The notes under the pieces were generated by a model. That model did not search any database. It worked only from the letters and a program-made list of their open reading frames with translations, and was not told the DNA's origin. Made by a program: the position numbers and the translations under genes. 64,000 nucleotides of DNA from Monoplex corrugatus. Its lineage: Eukaryota; Mollusca; Gastropoda; Littorinimorpha; Ranellidae. The stretch is taken from the NCBI GenBank assembly GCA_030674185.1, contig JAPXFY010000026.1, forward strand, positions 51,178,746 through 51,242,745. Direction: 5' to 3'. Shown here piece after piece: positions 37,801 through 51,100 of the stretch; position 1 is the first letter of the stretch, and each line of letters begins with the position of its first letter.

Positions 37801-40203
37801 TATGGCATGGCCATGGAGTACAGCTCTCCCCAGGGATATAGCATGGCCATGGTGTGCTGCTCTCCCCAGGGATATGGCATGGCCATGGTGTGCTGCTCTC
37901 CCCAGGGATATGGCATGGCCATGGAGTACAGCTCTCCCCAGGGATATAGCATGGCCATGGTGTGCTGCTCTCCCCAGGGATATGGCATGGCCATGGTGTG
38001 CTGCTCTCCCCAGGGATATGGCATGGCCATGGAGTACAGCTCTCCCCAGGGATATAGCATGGCCATGGTGAGCTGCTCTCCCCAGGGATATAGCATGGCC
38101 ATGGTGTGCTGCTCTCCCCAGGGATATAGCATGGCCATGGTGTGCTGCTCTCCCCAGGGATATAGCATGGCCATGGTGTGCTGCTCTCCCCAGGGATACG
38201 GCATGGCCATGGTGTGCTGCTCTCCCCAGGGATATGGCATGGCCATGGTGTGCTGCTCTCCCCAGGGATACAGCATGGCCATGGTGTGCTGCTCTCCCCA
38301 GGGATATAGCATGGCCATGGTGTGCTGCTCTCCCCAGGGATATAGCATGGCCATGGTGTGCTGCTCTCCCCAAGGATACAGCAAGGCCATGGTGCAGCAG
38401 CGCTGCTTTTTCTAATCTCCTTTTGTCAACAAAAGCAGTGGAGATCATTTTATATTGTCTGTAGAGGTGCATATGTGTGCATGTAACTCCTAAAATATAA
38501 CTGAATGCTTTGTTCATCACACACACACACACACATGTACACACACTCACCAAAAAGCTTGATGAAAGGACTCCACAGAGCTGAACATATCAGGGACAAG
38601 GTGGATGGCTTCTGAAAACAAAACAAAATTTCAACAAAATGAACAATACCTACAAAATCCACTCTCTCATTTGTCAAGTTTCAGTATAATTTGCTCAAGA
38701 CAACATCTCTGTGCTCAGAACAAATTCCAAATGACTGACGCCACAGATGCCATGTGATGGAGAAGATCCAAGATGATTGTGGCAGAAGCCTCAACCCTTT
38801 GACTTCCATGCCTTATTCATCAACTGCAAAAAAAATAACCCTTTGACACCCTTACCCTATTCACCAGCTTCCTGCACGAAGCTTGTGGACAGGGTAAAGG
38901 AATCAAAGAGTTGTTAAGTGTTTGCTTTGCTAGCACAGTTGGCAATGCAGGAAGCTGGTGGACAGGGTGCGGGAAGCAAAAAGTTAAGCCTGCACATCAG
39001 CCCTAAGCGTTGGCAAGGGCTGGAGAAAACAACACATGGCTTGCCTTAGGGTTGAACCCAGACCCCTGCATTATGAGCAGGGTGCTCTAACAACTGAGCT
39101 AACAGACCGGTATAGTTAGTTGATGGTGACTAAAACAAAGTCCGCATCCCTAACTTACAATCTTCATCTCTGTTCGCACATCATTTTCTATGGACACGAA
39201 ATTTAACAATCCGTGGAATCATATGATCAGTCGGGCCTGTGTGCCTTCTGGCCTGTGCACGCTAAAAATCCCATGGCAGTTGGAAATCATTAAGAACAGG
39301 GCTTTTGCCTGGCTGCCCTGGTATGAAAACCACTGGAGGGATAGGATGATTTCACAGGTCCCTGCCCTTCAAGGCCAATTAGCCTTCTGCCTTTCTAACG
39401 TCTTCATCACAAAAAACAAAACAAAAAAACAAAAAAGGTGGCGCTACACTGTGGCAATGCACTCTCAAAGGGGAGAGCGGCCCGAGTAAATCCACCGTGA
39501 CAAAAGAAAAATGAATATGAATTAATATGAATGACTGATTTGTGTTCAATGCTGATACTGGATCATCAAAAGATACCAACAGTCAATGCAATTACTGTAA
39601 CTGTTATTTTTGTTTAAAGCCAGCCGACTGCGTAGAACCATATCAGGGCTATAACTGTTTCGAAACATACACAATACTTCAACAGGAACAGAAAATTCAG
39701 AAAATTAAGTACACATATCAATGCATTCACACACATAATCTAAGGAGAAGCCCCTGGCACTGATCACTCCATCCAATTTATCACACAGGGGAATCAAAAA
39801 ACATTCCTGAAAACAAATTCTAAATATAACCAAGGACACTAAAACATATATACAAATGGGCTTAAATTACCTGAAACTATTTCTGCTTATCACATTCAAA
39901 ACTGTTTCTGCTTATCACATTCCCTAGAGCCAAAAATGCATTTAACACATGTACCCAACTATCATTTTCTTTTATTGTTGTTTAAAGCCCAGCTGACTGC
40001 GCAGAACCATATCAGGGCTAACCCAACAATCAATCCCAAGAGGAAGTATGTAAGACTTTACAGAACACATTCAGGTGAATGGACCAGCAATGCAAAAAAT
40101 GATAGGAAGAAATGACAGAAAGCAGAGAACAAGGCAGAAGCAAAGTGAATGACAGGAAAGAGGAAATTTCTAGCACAGAATTTCCAGAAGGTGGGGATAC
40201 TAT

Positions 40204-40237
<34 letters not shown>

Positions 40238-41960
40238 GAGACCATTTATAAGCGCACATCTCTGCCTACGGCGGAGCTTATGACGCTTTACAATCATTCA
40301 CTCACAATATTTCAATCTCTCGGACCTCACGTACATACACTAAATACACAATACAAAGTAATAGAATAAATCCATAAAAATACTACATACGCTACAATCA
40401 TACACGGATTCTCACGCAAGTCCAAATGCACCCCACAACCCCCACGGCTATACCCCAAAGTACTGTGAGGCACATTGGGCTCTATAATCACCCACCCCCA
40501 CCCCCCACCTACCTACTATAACATACACACACACTAACACACCTTTTCTACTATTAGGCTGGGGGGAAATGAGGTTGAACTTACTGATAATATTTATACT
40601 GAAAGAGCCCCCAGCAACCCCACGGGGAGCTCTACTACAATGAACTGTATTAGCTACACAAGCATGTATACAGCTGTTTTGACAAGTGTAAAACTGAGAT
40701 GCTCTTTTGCTTACAATGCCGTTTAAAGTGATATACGTGACAAGCAAAAAGACTTAAAACAAAAAAAACAAAACAAAAAAAAATGAAAGAAAACCAAGCT
40801 ACTGACACTGACCCTCTGTTTATATTCTGCTACAATACAGCAAAACTCTTCAAAGGAGAAGGAAGCGGCGTGGGGTCGCGTTTCCTGTAACCACGACGCA
40901 TCCAGCTCCTGCCCTGTGAAACAGCGGTAACCTAGTCGCAGCTGTTGGAAAAATAAAAAAACAACATGATCAAGCCATACTTTGTTTCATGCAATATTTT
41001 TGGTGATAAAACCTATCTCAACACATCCACAGATCGAGGTAGCATTCACACCATGCTGATGGGTGACACGTATCAATTCCACTGGAATTTGCCCTTATCT
41101 TCCATGCCCAACGAGGGTTAAAGGATCTATTAAACCCTGAATTTTGTGTGTGCAGACATGCATGCACGTATGTGGTATCTCTGTGTGTGTGTGTGCGTGT
41201 GCGTGTGCATGTGCGTGTGTGTGTGTGTGTGCACGCGCACACGCAAATGTACTTATATGTGTGTTCTGAAACACTGTATTCATACTATGTAACATTGTGT
41301 ATTGTGTGCGAGTATTCATGTCTGTTTTGAAAGACTATTTATACTATATTACACTATGAACTTTGCTCTCTTTCATTCTTTGGTGACAGTTACACATATT
41401 TTTCCTTTCATGTTTTGTTACTGCGGTTTCTTACTGTAAAAAGCAATGAGCACGCCTTGGCATGGACTGTTTGCATTATATAAATGACATCATTATTATC
41501 ATTATCATATCAATATTATCATTATCATACCGCTAAGTCTAAATACGATCAAACTTGATCATACTATTCTGAACAGAACTTAACATGTTAAACATCGCCA
41601 AACTCAGATATTGTACCAAACATTCCATATTATGTTACATCTTGGCCTGTGGAGAGACACAAACGTAAACAACATTTTCCAACAGTGCAGATAATAGCAC
41701 ACATGCCAATTTACATGTCTGATGTTACCAATCAACTGAGAAAAACACAGAAAAGAGGATGGAGAGCATAAGTGAGAGTGGAAAACAGAAAGAGAGAGGA
41801 AGAGAGAAAATGGAAGGGGGGAGGGGAGAAAGAAAGGAGGAAGAGAAAGAGAGGGAAGTGAAAAGAGGAAGGGAGAAAGGCAGGATAAAGGAGAGGGAGG
41901 GGCAAGAGAGAGAGGTGGAAGAAGGAAAAGGAGGGAGAGAGACAGACACACACACAGTAT

Positions 41961-42013
<53 letters not shown>

Positions 42014-42151
42014 AGAAGTGAGAGAGAGGGGAGGGGGGAGAGAGAGACAGAGACAGACACACAGACAGACACACTCAGTGAGAGGGGACAGAGATAGAGA
42101 GAGAAAGAGAGGAAGAGAGAGCGATAGACTCAGTGAGAGACAAGGGAAGGG

Positions 42152-42185
<34 letters not shown>

Positions 42186-45100
42186 CACAGACAGACTCAG
42201 ACAGTGAGAGAGAGGGGAGAGAGAAGAGTGAGAGGGAAAGAAAGAGAGAGGGATAGAGAGATAGAGACAGACAGACACAGACAGTGAGAGACAGGGGGGG
42301 GGGGGGGGGAGAGAGAGACAGAGAGGCAGACAGACAGAGACTGACTCAGACAGTGAAAGAGAGACAGACAGACAGACAGAGAATGAGAGAAACAGACAGA
42401 AAGAGAGAGAGTGAGAGAGAAAAACAGAGAGAGAGAGAGAGAAATAAAACTTGAAGTGCAGTGAAAACAATACTAGACTGTCACACCAGTGAAAACAGAT
42501 TTTAAATCACTGTCAGTGATTCCCTCAAAATGTGAATTTTTGGTTCCCCCCCCCCCCCCCCCTCCTTTGTTTCTTGTGACTTTGAATTTGACACCACCAC
42601 TTCAAAAACTTTGGTAGCCTTCAAAACTTATGCATCTGCAACTCCTCAGTGGTCTTTGACCTTTGACCCAAATTTGTTAACGATCCATCCAGAAACAGCT
42701 GAGAAAATCTTGCCAACACATTTCTGTCACACACAATCGGCTTCTACTTTACAGCTGTGGAAACAATGGCCAGGACGCCTGCACAGTATGTGCACTGCGC
42801 TTGAGGGGGGTAATGGATGTGTCACGCAACAAGAACACGGACCTCACAGCAACCATCTTTCAAGGAAAAACAGTGGCAAAAAGGAAGAAAGGTTGACCTC
42901 CAATCTCATACATCAAGAACATAACCAACATCAGTGGCCTAAATATTCAAGAAGTTGTCCACAAAAGTCAAGACAGAGTGGCCTGGAGGGAGATGGTGTT
43001 GTCCAGGTATGCAGCGGCCATCACCAAACCCAGTGATGCCAACAAGTGAGACAAGACCTCTCCCTGGTCAATATGATACAATCTCTATTTTTTTAAAAGA
43101 GGGGATTGAAAACAGAAAAGATAATACCAAAATAAAAACAAACCCCTTTTAATACAAAGGAAAAATGATACAATGGGAAGGGAAGGTGAGAAGACTAAGA
43201 GGGAAGAAAAAGACTGAAAGAAACACAGTGAAGTCTTTTTCCTCCCTCTCTTCATATATCTGTTTATACTTCAAACCAATTTTTAAATGGATAATGAAAA
43301 AAAACAACTAGAAAAACAAAACAAAGCACCTCCTCCCAATAAAAACAAACAGAAAAACACAAAGACAAACAACCCCACCCCATCCCCCAGAGACAAACAG
43401 ACAAAAACAACCAACCAACCAACCAACCCAGCCACCCAGAGCCAAACAGACCACAGAAAACACAGACAAGGAAACCCAAGCTGCACCAAAAAGGATACAG
43501 AACAGATAAACACAAGGCAACCATGTTAGCTGATACTGATCACTGATGTTAGTCTGTAATTATTACACATAATTAACCCTTTGACTCCTGCACCCTATCC
43601 ACCAGCTGAAAAAAACGTAACCCTTTGACTCCCTACCCTGTCCATCAGCTTCCTGCAGGAAGTTGGTGGAAAGGGTGAGGGAGTCAAAGGGTTAAGTGTT
43701 TGCTTTGCTATCACTGATAACGATGCAGGATGGTAACGGACAGGATGAGGGAGTCAAAGGGTTAAGAAAATAGATACAAGAAAACTTCACACCCACTGAT
43801 TCAAAGTACACAGCGTAAGAAGAAAAAACAAACAAAATGTCCAAACTACAATGGAACCAGCCACTGACAATGTTACAACATTCACTGGATGGATCCCACA
43901 CCTTTCTGTGTTTCTCAAAGCTTTCTCAGTCCTTCCAGTTCATGCAGTAAAAGACATATTTACATGATCTTCCAATGACAGTTACAACCAAGTTCTGGAA
44001 TAACAATGACATTTACAACCAAGTTCTGAATTTGCTGACAAGAGATTCAATGCATTCAGACAATTAATAAATGCTCCATTTCAATCTGCCAGCAGTTATT
44101 GTCCACAGACTCCACAAGCCTGTACAAAATGCTATTCAAAGTTTTCAAACAGGGGAGGGACTGGGACCTACAGAAACACTGGCACCAGCAGAATGACTGG
44201 AACATCAAGATGGGTAGTGAACGAGTCAATATTTATGTTGCAAGGTTATTCTTGTTGGTGCTTAAAGCCCAGCCAACTGTATACAGCCATATCAGGGCTG
44301 TGACCATTTCGAAACATACACAATACTTCAACAGGGGAAAAAAAGGAACAGAAAATTAAGTACAAATGTAATGCATTCACACATATAATCTAAGGAGATG
44401 CCCCTGGTGACCACTTTGTTCAATTCATCACACAGGGGATTTAAAAAAAACAACTTGAATACAAATTTAAACATAACTAAGGACACTAAAACATATATAA
44501 AACGGGCATAAATTACCTAAAACTGCTTCCACATATCACATTTATGTTGCAAGGTGGGATTGCACACAAGACAAATATTTTGAGTCCACAACTCTATCAA
44601 CCTTTACCTGTATAGTTCACTACTTATAGCTGCTAGAGACCTCACAAAGCTTTCTTCAGATGGAGTCGTGATTTTTATTTTTTGTCATCTGTTGGTAATT
44701 GGTTGCAATTGCATTCAAATACACTTTTTTTTAAATATACAGCTTTCTGCAGTTCTTTTTAAACCACAATTAAAAGTGTCATACTGTTTTCAGGGGGTGT
44801 GCAGGTTGGGTGTTTTTTTGTTTCTACACATACAGACCATGAACATCATTATGGCTTACAAGATCTTTAACGCATGTTATTTGATGTTCTGTGTGCACAC
44901 ACACGTGGGTTCAGGCACTGGCAGGTCTGTACCATCAATGACCAGGAAATCAGAAAAACCTCCACCCTTTACCTACCAGACGCAGCCAAAGCAGATTTAA
45001 ACCCCAGACCTTCCAATCAGAAAATCCTATGCTCACCACAATGATCACACCCATCCTATGGTGGAGTGGAAATTGTTGTCAATGGAAGTGGGTTTTGTAT

Positions 45101-48100
45101 CCCATGTTCTACACCCATCCCTGGGTGGAGTGAAACTCTTTTGCAAACGGAAGTAGGGTTTGTACTCCGTGTCCCTAATGTCAGCGCTCCCCTGAAGTGT
45201 CATCATCATCATCATCATCATCAGGTGCCCTGCCGCATGGCGTTGGCGACCATGGACTTCCAACCATCTCTATCTCTCGTTGCACCCAGCATCTCCCCCA
45301 CCCTCTTCATCCCCAGCCACTCTGCAAGTCCGTCCAGCATTCTCTCCCTGGGTCTACCCGGTGCTCTCTTTCCCTCCAGCTTTCCCGTTGTGACCAGGTG
45401 CTCCAAATCCCCCTTCCTCATAAAATGGCCTATAAATGTTGCTTGTCTTTTCCTAATCTTCCTTATCAGTGATCGACTTGTGTCTGCCTCCATCAAGACT
45501 GTCTCGTTTGTTTTCTTTGCTGTCCATGGAACTCTCAACATTCTTCTGAGAAACCACATCTCGGCTGCCTCAATCCTGCTCTGGCTTTGCTTGCTGATGT
45601 CCACGTCTCGCATCCGTACAACAGTATTGGTTCTATATAACACTCAAGGACTCTCTTTCTGATGTTAATTGATAGGCATTTGTTGGTAAGAATGCTTGTC
45701 ATCTTCTTGAATGCTGTTTTGGCTTGGCCGATTCTGCCAGCTATTTCCGATGTGCATCTGCCGTCTGATGAAATGACCGTTCCCAGGTATTTGAACTTAT
45801 TAACCTATGTCAAGGTTGTGCTATTTGCTGTTATTTTGCATGAGGGGATTTCATGTTTTTTACTGATCACCATGACTTCAGTCTTCCTGCTGTTTAGTTC
45901 CAACCCCTTACTTTTGCTTTCTGTTTCTAGTATATTCACAAGGTTTTGAAGTGTACAGAGATGATAATATGCAAACGGAAGTAGGGTTTGTACTCTGTGT
46001 CCCTAATGTCAGCGCTCCTCTGAAGTGCACAGAGGTGATAATATAACAAAGAGTAACACTACCAGTTCAGGTCTACTACATCCCTAACCCTACTTTCCAC
46101 TTCTGACACTACTTGATTACACATTACTCGATACTGATGTTCCACAAGTGGTCGCTGCTTTTTTTCTGTCTGGTCCACACAACTGGACTGAGCTTCTTCT
46201 GTCTATTTGACAGCCAATACTTTTTCTTCAAGTCTAAGTTGAAGACATACCTTTCTGTCCAGCTATGATTTCCCCCTCTACATATATGTGCCCGTCCTTT
46301 GGTCCTACTCCCCCTCTTGTCCCCCCCCCCTCCCGGTTTGTGTTTTGTACCCTTGAGTTTTTGTCATGGCGAGTGAATGGTGAACAATGAGAGCATGTGC
46401 TTTGATGATTTATATATATCAAGATTTGACACCATGTAAATATCATCCTCAACGTCATCATCATCATTATTTTTAGTAATAGTAGTAGTAGTATATTAAT
46501 ATATCATGCATTTTTGTATTGCATAAACAAATGTCATATTTCCATCCGATGCAACATTGTCAGAAGCTGGTCCCACTGCCTCTACTCACATCTTTCAACA
46601 CATAAGCCACCTGTGGTAAACAGCCAACCACATACATCAGGATATACACACACACACTCAAACACACCATACATCCACACTATTTATACATATATGTAAT
46701 TTAACACAATATGACACATTGCAATACAACATGTCCCATAACCCTGAGGTTGCAGGGAAGTCTGAGACCTCACTACTCTCAGATCAGCTTTTTGAGGTCG
46801 GGACCCAGTCTTCTACCTTCTTGCTCTACCTTCCCCAACCTTCAACAAGGTCAAGTATCCATTCACAGCTGGGTGAACTGGAGGTCATACACATGAAGGT
46901 CCTTGATTGAACCTGTGCTGTCAGAATGGAAGTACAACACAACACAACACAGCACAGCACAACACGACACGACACAACACGACACAACACAACACAGTAA
47001 AACACAACACAAATCTAATACATTACCCCTCCCCCCAAATCTTATCAACATACACATTATCACATAAACATCAATAACATGAAGCACAACACACTACAAC
47101 ACAACACTATACAACAGAATACACCACAATGCAACACAAGACAATATAACAACAATATAACAAAATTACAACATAATATATTACAATATGATACGATATG
47201 ACACAAGAGAAAATAATACAATCCAACACAAAATGCAATACTATACAATGAAATGTAACACTATATTACAATATAATACAACACAATCCAACATATGTAT
47301 CAGGTTGCACACATACAGTAATACAGATCAACAACAAATACACAACAAACCACAACACAACATAAGCTGTGAGCAAATGTGTCACTGTCACACCAACATT
47401 TCCATGAAAAACAATTTCATAAGCTAAACAACTTTTAATTGAGCAATGCGAAAAACAAACTTGGACGCAAACGTGAAATAGCTGTTTTCATTCAAAACAT
47501 CACAGCAACCTCTACAACCAGGGAATATGTACAAATGTGTCAATGTTACAAGGAAACTTTCCATGACAAAAACAAAACAATTTATAAATAACTCTAAAAA
47601 AATGAGTGACTTTGACAAAAGCTTGGAGAGAAAGACCAAACTGTAGATCCCCATCCAAAGCAAGATGAACAATCCCTGCCAACAGGGGATAAAACAGTGT
47701 TCCACTATGTGGCCATTACACTCACGTCTCCTTAACAAACAAAACACAAACTCTCTCACAAACAAATTTAAAACAAGCAATTAGGAAAAGAACAACAAAC
47801 CTGGAAACAAGGAAAAAAAAACTTTTCTACCAAAGCATACATGTCAACCCCTACACACAATGAGTGAGTAATATGCAAACTCTTGCAACAAATCACACAA
47901 AACTATACAGCATGCAACTTGGCAAAAAAGAAGGTTTAGGGAGCAAGCAAAAATTGCCCATCTTCAATCAAAACATTTGAACATCCCACACTACCTGAAG
48001 ATATGTATAAATGTATCACTGCCACACTGAAATCTTCATGACAAAAAAATCATAAACACTCTGACAAATGTAAACATTTAATAGCAAGCAACTTAACAAA

Positions 48101-51100
48101 ATAATTATTTCAAAAAAATGACAGAATGAATTAAAAGCTTGTTAAGACAAACTGAACATTTACTACAAACACGTAATTAAAACAGCTGCAAAAACCTCAC
48201 AGTCACACTGAAATCTTCCACAAATCAGTTAAGTCGCGTGTGTGTCTCTGAAGGGTGGGGGTGAAGTGAGGAAACATCATGACCCCCCCCCCCCCACCAA
48301 ACTTGAAAGAAAGAATATCAATGCAGACCAACCTCTACAACTACAGGATAAGTGATGGACAAACTACTCCAATAAACCACTCAATAAAAACTTTTAAAGC
48401 TTGTTGCTTGGGGACAAAACACATGCACACAAAAAAAGAACAAAGAAACACACATTCACAAGAGAATATCCTTAAAATCAAGACAGAAAGGCACATCGTC
48501 AAATTGACACATCCCAACCAACCCTACTACTAAGTATCACAATCACAATGACATCCCAACAACAAACAAAACACTGCCCAAAATCAAGCAACTTTAAAGC
48601 AAAAGGATTGGTTTAAAAAGAAGAAAACTCACTCTGCAGGTCCTCAACCAAAGCATAATGAACAGTATCTTCTAACAACAGACAAGCAACATGCAAATAA
48701 GTCCATGTTACACTAAGTTCATCTACGACAACCACATATAAAAATTATCAAAAAAGTTATCATACATATATTATAAAATCTAGAAATCACAAAAAATTTA
48801 AAGCAAGTAACTTCAAACAAAAAACAACAAACAAACAAAAACAAACAAGCAGAAGCCAAAGTGACTGGCCTTTATTCAACACAAGCAAGCAGCTGACCCA
48901 CATCAAGACCAATTAATCACAATCAGTGTACAGCTGTGTCAAGGGCAGAGAACTTACATCGTTCTTGGTTATCTTCCCTTCACTGTCACAAGTGATGGAG
49001 TTGAATGTTTCCCTTAGTTTTCTGAAACAGAGCAGTTGCATTTGGTTGGCTGGATTTTTTTTTTTTTTTTCTTTCTTTTCTCTTTTTTGTTTTTTTTGTT
49101 TTTGTTTTTCTTTTGTTCCTAGTAAAGTTTTTGAGGAGAAGAAAGAGATGACCACACACCTCCAACTTCAACAACAGTGCTGATTCTGTGGTCTGGGGAT
49201 CCAAGAAGTCGCCCACAGATGTCTCAATCGTTTGACCTGGAAAAGATTTGTGACATCGAGTGTGGCTCCTACCGCTGATCCCAGCGAAGGAGAGAGGAGA
49301 GGTGAGGTGAGTAAAGTTTTCTCGAAAGCGTGTATGCATGCTACTCTGGGTGTCTGGCCCAAACTGCCCAATCATTATGTTGCTGCACAGTCTGCATACT
49401 CCATCTTTGATGGATTACCTTGCCATGTAGACAGCCATAGTCATTTTTGAGGGGTATGCTTGTCGGGCGTACTTGTGTTTCCATAAGGCATTGAACAATA
49501 ACATCATTTACAGGAGTCTTGTCACACATATTTGATTTTTCTGCATACATACATCTATGTAGGCCCTCTATATATGTGTGTACATGCGTGCATATATGTT
49601 TCTATGCATGTTTATATTCTGAAATTGTAAGCGCTTAGGGCAATAACAGGCTAAGCACATTAGATACATTCATAATTACTATTAATCACATTCTTCTCTT
49701 TCTTCTGATTATTATTACTAACATTTTTCTTCTCATAATTATCATTATCACTACTCACAGAAGAACAACCACAATTACTATTATCCATATTCTTCAATTT
49801 CTTATCATTATCATCAATATTCTTTTTCTTCTAACTATTGTCAGTATTCTTTTCTTCTGCTTATTATTACTAATATTCTTCTTAATATTATCATTATTAC
49901 AACTCACAGCAGAGCTTCGCCAACCAGACAGTAGCCATATTTCACAGGTTGTGCCCCTTGTTTTAACGTCAACTCCTGCACTCTGATGCCCTGCACAAAC
50001 ACACCGCATTGTTACTCTTGTATTGGTAGTTGTAGTAACACAAACATCATATTGTTACACTTGTAACAACACAGACACACCACATCATAACACTTATAGT
50101 AACACAAACACACCACACTGTAACATTTACAGCAACACAAACATCATATTGTAACACTTGTAACACAAACACACCACACTGTAACACTTGCAGTAACATA
50201 AACACACCACATTGTAACATTTGTAGTAACACAAACACACCACATCGTATCACCTGTAGTAACACAAACACACCACATTGTAACACTTGCAGTAACACAA
50301 ATGCACCATATCATAACACCTGTAACAACACAAACACACTACATCATAACACTTCCAGTAACACATGCACCACATTGTAACACTCGTAATAACACAAACA
50401 CATCACATCATAACACTTCCAGTAACACAAATGCACCACAACACTTGTAATAACACAAACACACCACATTGTAACATGTGTATTAACACAAACACACCAG
50501 ATCATAACACATTTAGCAACAAAAACACACCCACATTGTAACACTTGAAGTAACATAAACACATCATATCGTAACACTTGTATTAACACAAACACACCAC
50601 ATTGTAACACTTGTAACAACACAAACACTCTACATCGTAACACTTGTAGTAACAGAAACACACCACATCATCTCCCCAAGTAACACAAACACACCACATC
50701 ATCTCCCCAACAAACACATCAAATCATCACTCTCGTAGTAATATGCAATCTAAATCACAATAACAGGCATGTCAACGAGGCACTCAGAACTTTGAACATG
50801 CAATCATGAAGTCTGGGATTTGAACCAGCCTGGGTGGTGCCTGGTAGGTAAAGGGTGGAGATCTTTTAAAAAATCTCTCATGTCAATGCACATTCAGACC
50901 TGGCACAGCCTGCACCAACTTGGTTACATGTGCAAATCATTGAATATTGCCTTGTATTTTTGTTACTGCAGATTGACTGTGTGCAGGTTAGGTCATTATC
51001 CCCTGGGAGCACTCCCCCCCCCCCCCCCTTCATTTCCTGCCTGCATGTGTTGTTCTTTATGAAATTACATATTTATGCATAACTCTACCAGTGGGACATC

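Noticed and set aside
37488..38415. Overlapping ~300-codon frames on both strands
   Set aside because: 36-bp minisatellite without stop triplets; it lies between two confirmed exons on the minus strand.
38551..38611. Alternative frame of exon 6 (AIHLVPDMFSSVESFHQAF)
   Set aside because: It looks protein-like, but joining it to exon 7 produces an immediate stop. Only the KPSTLSLICSALWSP frame stays open and matches both phases.
42611..43036. 141-codon plus-strand open frame
   Set aside because: Overlaps a dispersed repeat shared with 11700-11800, has no domain, and lies on the strand opposite the host gene inside an intron.
45066..45662. 198-codon plus-strand open frame; a similar one lies at 34231-34935
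   Set aside because: Antisense of the LINE tail. The conserved protein reading is on the minus strand and ends in the ATG-repeat tail.
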